DNA of 9,050 bases from a candidate division WOR-3 bacterium (GTDB taxonomy: Bacteria > Hydrothermota > UBA3072), in NCBI GenBank assembly GCA_039804165.1, contig JBDRZZ010000038.1:1-9050 (forward strand), read 5' to 3'. Under the pieces are notes generated by a model that had not been told where the DNA came from, ran no database searches, and saw nothing but the letters and a program-made list of their open reading frames with translations. Position 1 is the stretch's first letter. Every line of letters starts with the position of its first letter. Of this stretch, positions 5,155-9,050 are shown in pieces. Both the position numbers and the translations under genes were made by a program.

Positions 5155-6105
5155 ATGAGGAAAAGAGAGATATGCTTTCTTTTGGCATTGATAGCTTTCT
5201 CCCTCTATGGCAAGGATATTGTAAGACTAAATGAGCTCTCAAGTGTGGGAGGGAAGTTTGTTATCTTAAATAATTCTATTTATACCTTTGACACGAAGGA
5301 GTACTCATTGAAAATTTTCTCCTTTAATGGGAAGTTAATTCTAAGCAAATCAATAAGAGGGGAGGGTCCAGGGGAAGTTTCAACTATGGGATCCTTTATA
5401 GCTCAGAGCGGAGAAAATATATTGATTCTGGAGACAATCAAAAAGAAGTGGATTGAATTTGATAGCAATTTAAAGTTTCTAAGAGAAGGCAGGTTTGAAG
5501 AACCAATTACTATTATCAAAAAAATCGGTAAATTTTCAGTAGGAGGAGTTGCAGGATTAGAGGAGGGCAAATACAGTAGAAAAATCTATTTGCTTTCCGA
5601 AAATTTTGACATAAAAAGAGAAGTTTACAAAGAATATAGTAAATATTTAAAAAATAGAATGGACGCCAATGAATTTTATATTACCTTGGACACCATAGAT
5701 ACACTTATTGCTTTTGGTAGCGGGAGCAAAGGAAAGGTTAAAATAATAGATATTAATGGAGATTTGAAAAAAGAGCTTGAGATAAAGATAAAGCCCACAA
5801 AATATGATGAAGATAGTCTTTATACTATGCAAAAGCTCTTGCCTTCGAGAGTTAAGGATCTTGTAAAATTTGAAACCTACCCATTAATCTTTCAAGTTAT
5901 CTTCACTTCAAAAGATGAACTTTTAATTGTTTCAGGGAATGTAATGAAAAATAACCAAGCAAAAAGCTACCTTTATAATCTTAAGAGTCAAAAAATGGTA
6001 AGTGCAACAATTCCAATGGGTATTTTGAGTTATCATAAAAATGCTTTATTTATAATGAGTGAAGATGAAAATGGTTGTTTTTTGGAAAAAGTTAAACTTA
6101 GATAA
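5155..6105 (+). CDS. Exported 6-bladed beta-propeller protein
   Basis: The 316 residues begin with a Sec signal peptide: MRKREI, a hydrophobic stretch CFLLALIAFSLYG (7-19), and probable cleavage near Gly19. The mature part is a series of short strands and turns. It carries RGEGPGEV (68-75), close to the GxGPGEF hallmark of exported 6-bladed beta-propeller proteins found in Bacteroidetes and some other diderm lineages. Blade-like units include YTFDTKEYSLKIFSFNGKLI (43-62), ILETIKKKWIEFDSNLKFLR and KIIDINGDLKKELEI. There is no catalytic motif, so binding is its likely role. It sits between the RiPP-type genes and an ABC transporter, suggesting that it receives, senses or sequesters the exported product in the periplasm (inference). 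AAAAGG at 5145-5150 precedes the ATG by four bases. The gap to the previous gene is nine bases. Confidence 0.75.
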   Translation: MRKREICFLLALIAFSLYGKDIVRLNELSSVGGKFVILNNSIYTFDTKEYSLKIFSFNGKLILSKSIRGEGPGEVSTMGSFIAQSGENILILETIKKKWIEFDSNLKFLREGRFEEPITIIKKIGKFSVGGVAGLEEGKYSRKIYLLSENFDIKREVYKEYSKYLKNRMDANEFYITLDTIDTLIAFGSGSKGKVKIIDINGDLKKELEIKIKPTKYDEDSLYTMQKLLPSRVKDLVKFETYPLIFQVIFTSKDELLIVSGNVMKNNQAKSYLYNLKSQKMVSATIPMGILSYHKNALFIMSEDENGCFLEKVKLR

Positions 6106-6108
6106 ACC

Positions 6109-6999
6109 ATGGGAAAGGAAATAGTTATTGAGTTTGAAAATATATCTAAAAAATTTGGTAATATTACAGCGCTAAAGGAGGTGAGTTTTAAAGTTGAAAA
6201 AGGGATAATCTTTGGAATATTCGGTCCCAACGGCGCAGGCAAGACAACTACAATAAGGATCATTGCAGGAATATTGAAACCTGACTCAGGAAGGGTTTAT
6301 ATAAGAAGTGCTAATCTTTCTTACATACCCGAAGAATTAAGTTTATATAAAGAAGAGAAAGTCTTGAACATTCTAAAATACATTCTATCTTTAAAAAAAG
6401 TTCCACAAAAAAGATGGAAAGAAGAGATAGAAATATGGAGTTCTTTGTTGAAAATAGAAGAATTTCTTAAGAGGAGAACAAATGAACTATCAAAGGGGCA
6501 GAAAAGAAAAGTTATGTTTGCAATGTCTTTGTTAGGGAATCCTGAGATAATCATAATGGATGAGCCATTTATAGGATTGGATGTGGAAGCATCCGAAGGA
6601 TTAAAAAAGATAGCATACGACATGAAGGAGAAAGGGAAGACAATTATTTTCTCTACTCACATTCTTGAACTTGCAGAAGAGCTGTGCGAGGAAGTAATTA
6701 TTCTTAAAAATGGCGAAATTATTGAAAGAGGTGGTATGGAAGAACTAAGAAATAAATATACCAGAGGAAACTGGGTTATTCGATATAGTGGAAAGATAGA
6801 TAAAACAGTTTTCCCTGGTAATGAAGTTGAGATACTCGATAATATAATAAAACTCCCATCTGATATTTCTTTAAATTATTTGATAGAAAAGCTGGAAGGA
6901 ATGGTGGAGATAATGGAGATAAAAAAAGAGTATCCTAATTTTAAGGAAATCTACCTGAGGATTTTAGGAGAAAAAGATGAAAGAGATTTACAGCTATGA
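6109..6999 (+). CDS. ABC transporter ATP-binding protein (ABC-2 type)
   Basis: A 296-residue ATPase that powers the membrane protein encoded next. Walker A is GPNGAGKTT (39-47, Lys45), the signature is LSKGQ (127-131), Walker B is IIIMDEP (147-153) with Asp151 and catalytic Glu152, and the switch His is His184 in FSTHILE. The Q-loop position reads YIPEELSLY, where the usual Gln is replaced, as in many ATPases of NatA/CcmA-like ABC-2 exporters. After the nucleotide-binding domain (about 1-215) comes a C-terminal region of about 80 residues typical of this exporter class. There are no membrane segments. The start lies three bases after the propeller stop with no clear Shine-Dalgarno site, so translation is probably coupled. 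The start is right because the domain opens at residue 5 (IVIEFENISKKFG). Likely role: export of, or immunity to, the operon's peptide. Confidence 0.93.
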   Translation: MGKEIVIEFENISKKFGNITALKEVSFKVEKGIIFGIFGPNGAGKTTTIRIIAGILKPDSGRVYIRSANLSYIPEELSLYKEEKVLNILKYILSLKKVPQKRWKEEIEIWSSLLKIEEFLKRRTNELSKGQKRKVMFAMSLLGNPEIIIMDEPFIGLDVEASEGLKKIAYDMKEKGKTIIFSTHILELAEELCEEVIILKNGEIIERGGMEELRNKYTRGNWVIRYSGKIDKTVFPGNEVEILDNIIKLPSDISLNYLIEKLEGMVEIMEIKKEYPNFKEIYLRILGEKDERDLQL

Positions 7000-8122
7000 A
7001 GTTATTAAAATTCTAAAAAAACCATGGTTTTACATGAGTTGTTTTTTTCTGCCCTTCATCCTTCTTCTTGGTTCAGGATTCCCAACATTCCTAATAAACT
7101 ATTTCATAAAAGAGGTAAAAGAAGGAAAGGTATTAATTTCTGGAAATAGAGAAATTGCCCATGAGATTCACAATGAACTTATAAGTTTGGTAGGAAAAAA
7201 ATGGAAGATTAGAGAGGTAAATGATGAAGTGAATTCTTATATGGATAAAGATACAATATTTATAAAGGCAATGGAAAAGGAGATTATTGTAAAGATGAAA
7301 AATAGAGATTTAATAAAGGAAAAGCTCATAGAGAAAGCTATCCAGGGTGCATATCTCAAAGTTTTCCTTACAGAGAAGGGCTTGAATTCACAGGAGATAG
7401 AAAAAATAAAGAAAGGTTTGCCAATTAGAGTGTTAACTGAAAAAAGAAGTGGCAAGGGGAAATATTTTGGACTCATTATTCTTGTTATTTTTTATACTGG
7501 AATTACAGTATATGGGGATTATCTTTCCAGAAGAATCATTATAGACAAAGATACAAATTTTCTTGACATACTCCTTATTTATAAAAATCCTTCTCAAATC
7601 TTCTGGGGGAAATTACTTGCTGTGGATACTTGCTATTTCATATATCTTGGGATAACACTCTCCCTCACCTATTTATTGTTAAAATTTCTTCCCTCTCGTA
7701 TTCCTGATATTATTGCAATTCTTATTTTAAAAGAAATCGATTTGAAATCCTTCCTTCTCATTTTTTTAATATTTTTTATGGCATTTCTCATGTATTCTTC
7801 TTTTTATCTTCTTTCCGGAGTGATATCTCGAACTGAGGATGATTTAAAAGGTGCAAAAAGTATAATAAATTATGTATTGTCATTTTCCCTTCTATTAAAT
7901 GTGGTTTTAATGGCAATACCTCCTATTAAATTAACAAAAGTTCTTTATTATATCCCTCCAGTTTCTCCATTTTCCATGCTTACATTTTTAATGAAAGAGG
8001 AATTGGACACATTAAAATTTGCTTCGGGTTCTATTATAATTATTTTTACAACTATAATTTTTATTAAGATAGCTGGGACAAAATTTGAAAGAAGCTCTTT
8101 ATATGAAAGGAGGATAGGGTGA
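6977..8122 (+). CDS. ABC-2 type transporter membrane protein
   Basis: A 381-residue integral membrane protein with the ABC-2 permease plan: one N-terminal membrane helix (about 18-41), a large soluble domain (about 42-162, Lys/Glu-rich), then about five helices near 163-181, 211-236, 258-281, 297-316 and 350-367. The layout resembles NatB-like permeases, which pair with NatA-like ATPases. DYLSRRIIIDKDTNFLDILLI (181-201) with IFWGKLL (208-214) corresponds to the 'rerun/EKE..T.e.LL..P....ILLGK' coupling region of the family, in divergent form. The gene begins within the last 23 nt of the ATPase gene with TAGGAG six bases upstream. No peptidase domain is fused, so leader cleavage must be done elsewhere. 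The substrate is inferred from context only. Confidence 0.85.
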   Translation: MKEIYSYEVIKILKKPWFYMSCFFLPFILLLGSGFPTFLINYFIKEVKEGKVLISGNREIAHEIHNELISLVGKKWKIREVNDEVNSYMDKDTIFIKAMEKEIIVKMKNRDLIKEKLIEKAIQGAYLKVFLTEKGLNSQEIEKIKKGLPIRVLTEKRSGKGKYFGLIILVIFYTGITVYGDYLSRRIIIDKDTNFLDILLIYKNPSQIFWGKLLAVDTCYFIYLGITLSLTYLLLKFLPSRIPDIIAILILKEIDLKSFLLIFLIFFMAFLMYSSFYLLSGVISRTEDDLKGAKSIINYVLSFSLLLNVVLMAIPPIKLTKVLYYIPPVSPFSMLTFLMKEELDTLKFASGSIIIIFTTIIFIKIAGTKFERSSLYERRIG

Positions 8123-8739
8123 GAATAGCTTTTAAAATATTAATATTTTTGTCTCTTCCATTTCTTCTTTTTCCTCAAGAATCGTTTATAAAGGAGCTTT
8201 GTGAGAAAAGAGAGAAGATGTCTGAGTTCCTGAAAAGTTATAAAGTTGTTGCAAATGTGGAAAATTTTGTATATGATGGAAAAGGAAACTTAATAAGAAC
8301 CGACAAGAAGGATATTGAACTTTATTGGGATGGAAATAAATGGACAGAAAAGGGAGGGAAAGAAATATTAGGAATGACCAGAAAAACTGTTAATCCATTC
8401 AAATGTAATGATGTTTCTTTTTTCCAATATGAAGTCAAAGATTGGGGACAGGAATGGTGCATCCAAGTTAAACTTCTTGAAAAATATCAGGGTTTAGAAG
8501 CAGAGGAAGGAAATTATATTGTATCAAAAAATAGTAGCTATTTTAAAAAAACATTTACAACGCTAACTAAATGTCCTTCGGATTTAAAAAATTTTCAATT
8601 GGAGACAGAGTATGGAGAAATTGGAAAAGGAGTTATCGCACCAATGAAGATGAAAATAGAAACTGATATTGATGAGGAAGCCTATGGAGTAAGCATTAAG
8701 ACGATCTCCATTCTAAATTTTACATATAAAAAAAATTAG
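8119..8739 (+). CDS. Exported protein of unknown function
   Basis: A 206-residue protein starting with GTG inside the permease stop (GTGA at 8119-8122) and preceded by a strong AAAGGAGG (8106-8113). Residues 1-20 (MRIAFKILIFLSLPFLLFPQ) form a signal peptide. The cleavage site is not a classic AxA, and no lipobox Cys directly follows, since the first Cys is Cys28. The mature part is beta-rich: YKVVANVENFVYDGKGNLIRTD, IELYWDGNKW, FQYEVKDWGQEW and a C-terminal strand pair. The pattern resembles half-barrel periplasmic carriers of the LolA/RseB type, but this is a weak resemblance and not a family assignment. Cys28, Cys96, Cys114 and Cys152 could form two disulfides. Cotranscription with the ABC pair suggests that it handles the exported substrate or acts as an immunity protein. 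Confidence 0.65.
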   Translation: MRIAFKILIFLSLPFLLFPQESFIKELCEKREKMSEFLKSYKVVANVENFVYDGKGNLIRTDKKDIELYWDGNKWTEKGGKEILGMTRKTVNPFKCNDVSFFQYEVKDWGQEWCIQVKLLEKYQGLEAEEGNYIVSKNSSYFKKTFTTLTKCPSDLKNFQLETEYGEIGKGVIAPMKMKIETDIDEEAYGVSIKTISILNFTYKKN

Positions 8740-8761
8740 AGAAATAGGATTAGAGGGATAA

Positions 8762-9050
8762 ATGGGAGAATATCCTTTGGAGATAATTGACAAAATATTA
8801 GGTTTTAGGGGAGGGGCACTGGATATTATTCTCTTTTATTATCTAAAGAGGGCTATTAAGGCAATAGAAGTGGAATTTGGTTTATTCCTTATTTTTGGGA
8901 AGGATGGGGCTCTTGCCTCCATGGCCAAGGTAGGGGAATTTTCTGATAGGAAGAGGATAGAAGAGAGGGCTAAGGGAAGGAGAGGAATTCTTCCAACTGT
9001 TCTTGAAACAATGGAACCATATATAGCCAATGACCTTGACTCTGACCCTC
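8762..9050 (+). CDS. GAF-domain protein, N-terminal part (runs off window)
   Basis: An open frame of 96 codons continues past the window end. ATG 8762 is preceded by AGAGGG (8752-8757), four bases away. Residues 15-35 (GGALDIILFYYLKRAIKAIE) look like the first helix of a GAF domain. GLFLIFGKDGALASMAKVG (40-58), then GRRGILPTVLETMEPYIANDL and DSDP (72-96) match the usual GAF strand-helix order and its N-D-V-x-x-D-P signature, here NDLDSDP. GAF domains bind small ligands and usually sit at the front of histidine kinases, sigma54 activators or cyclic-nucleotide enzymes; the output domain is not visible. It is in the same direction and 22 bases after the previous gene, so it may be in the operon or begin an unrelated regulator. 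It is a candidate sensor, not proven to control this operon. Confidence 0.75.
   Translation, partial: MGEYPLEIIDKILGFRGGALDIILFYYLKRAIKAIEVEFGLFLIFGKDGALASMAKVGEFSDRKRIEERAKGRRGILPTVLETMEPYIANDLDSDP

Noticed and set aside
6321-6623. Minus-strand open frame of 100 codons inside the ABC ATPase
   Set aside because: The plus strand carries an intact ABC signature and Walker B here; the reverse frame has no family features.
8839-9030. Minus-strand open frame of 63 codons near the window end
   Set aside because: The plus-strand frame from 8762 reads as a GAF domain with a good start signal and runs off the window; the reverse frame is its shadow.
1-9050. CRISPR arrays, tRNA, rRNA and insertion sequence signatures
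   Set aside because: I looked for regular repeat-spacer units, tRNA-like cloverleaf segments, transposase motifs and terminal inverted repeats, and found none; the only exact repeat of note is the two-copy operator at 1492-1527.

Overview
The window is AT-rich bacterial DNA, and its proteins are rich in Lys, Glu and Ile. The bacterium is probably a diderm: two genes encode exported soluble proteins, and one of these belongs to the 6-bladed beta-propeller type with a GxGPGE motif. The composition hints at a thermophile or an uncultured lineage. The phylum cannot be fixed from sequence alone.

Layout. Positions 1-1031 hold the end of def (peptide deformylase) and all of fmt (methionyl-tRNA formyltransferase), a housekeeping pair joined by a TAATG overlap. 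Positions 1032-1490 look gene-poor, with only tiny, mutually overlapping open frames. A compact control region follows at 1492-1588: two identical palindromes exactly 21 bp apart, a sigma70-like promoter directly after them, and a very strong ribosome binding site. This drives a 55-codon gene (1594-1761) that length-filtered gene calling would miss.

The 55-residue product looks like a ribosomally made peptide precursor (RiPP). It is followed by a tightly packed operon: a cobalamin-binding-type radical SAM enzyme (1928-3379); a fusion of a PqqD-like domain, a radical SAM barrel that lacks its cluster cysteines, and an intact seven-cysteine SPASM domain (3358-4674); a second PqqD-like protein (4653-4952); a 70-residue beta-rich protein (4933-5145); an exported beta-propeller (5155-6105); an ABC ATPase and its membrane partner (6109-8122); and another exported protein (8119-8739). 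The window ends inside a gene that opens with a GAF domain (8762 onward).

Working model (inference). The PqqD-like modules hold the precursor leader, the cobalamin-type radical SAM enzyme modifies a cysteine-free, Ile/Val/Ala-rich core (C-methylation or another radical reaction), the SPASM pseudoenzyme acts as electron relay or scaffold, and the ABC system exports the product or protects the cell. The exported propeller and the last small protein would act outside the inner membrane. The main novelty candidates are the unannotated precursor, the split arrangement of radical SAM and SPASM functions, and the tandem operator in front of the precursor.
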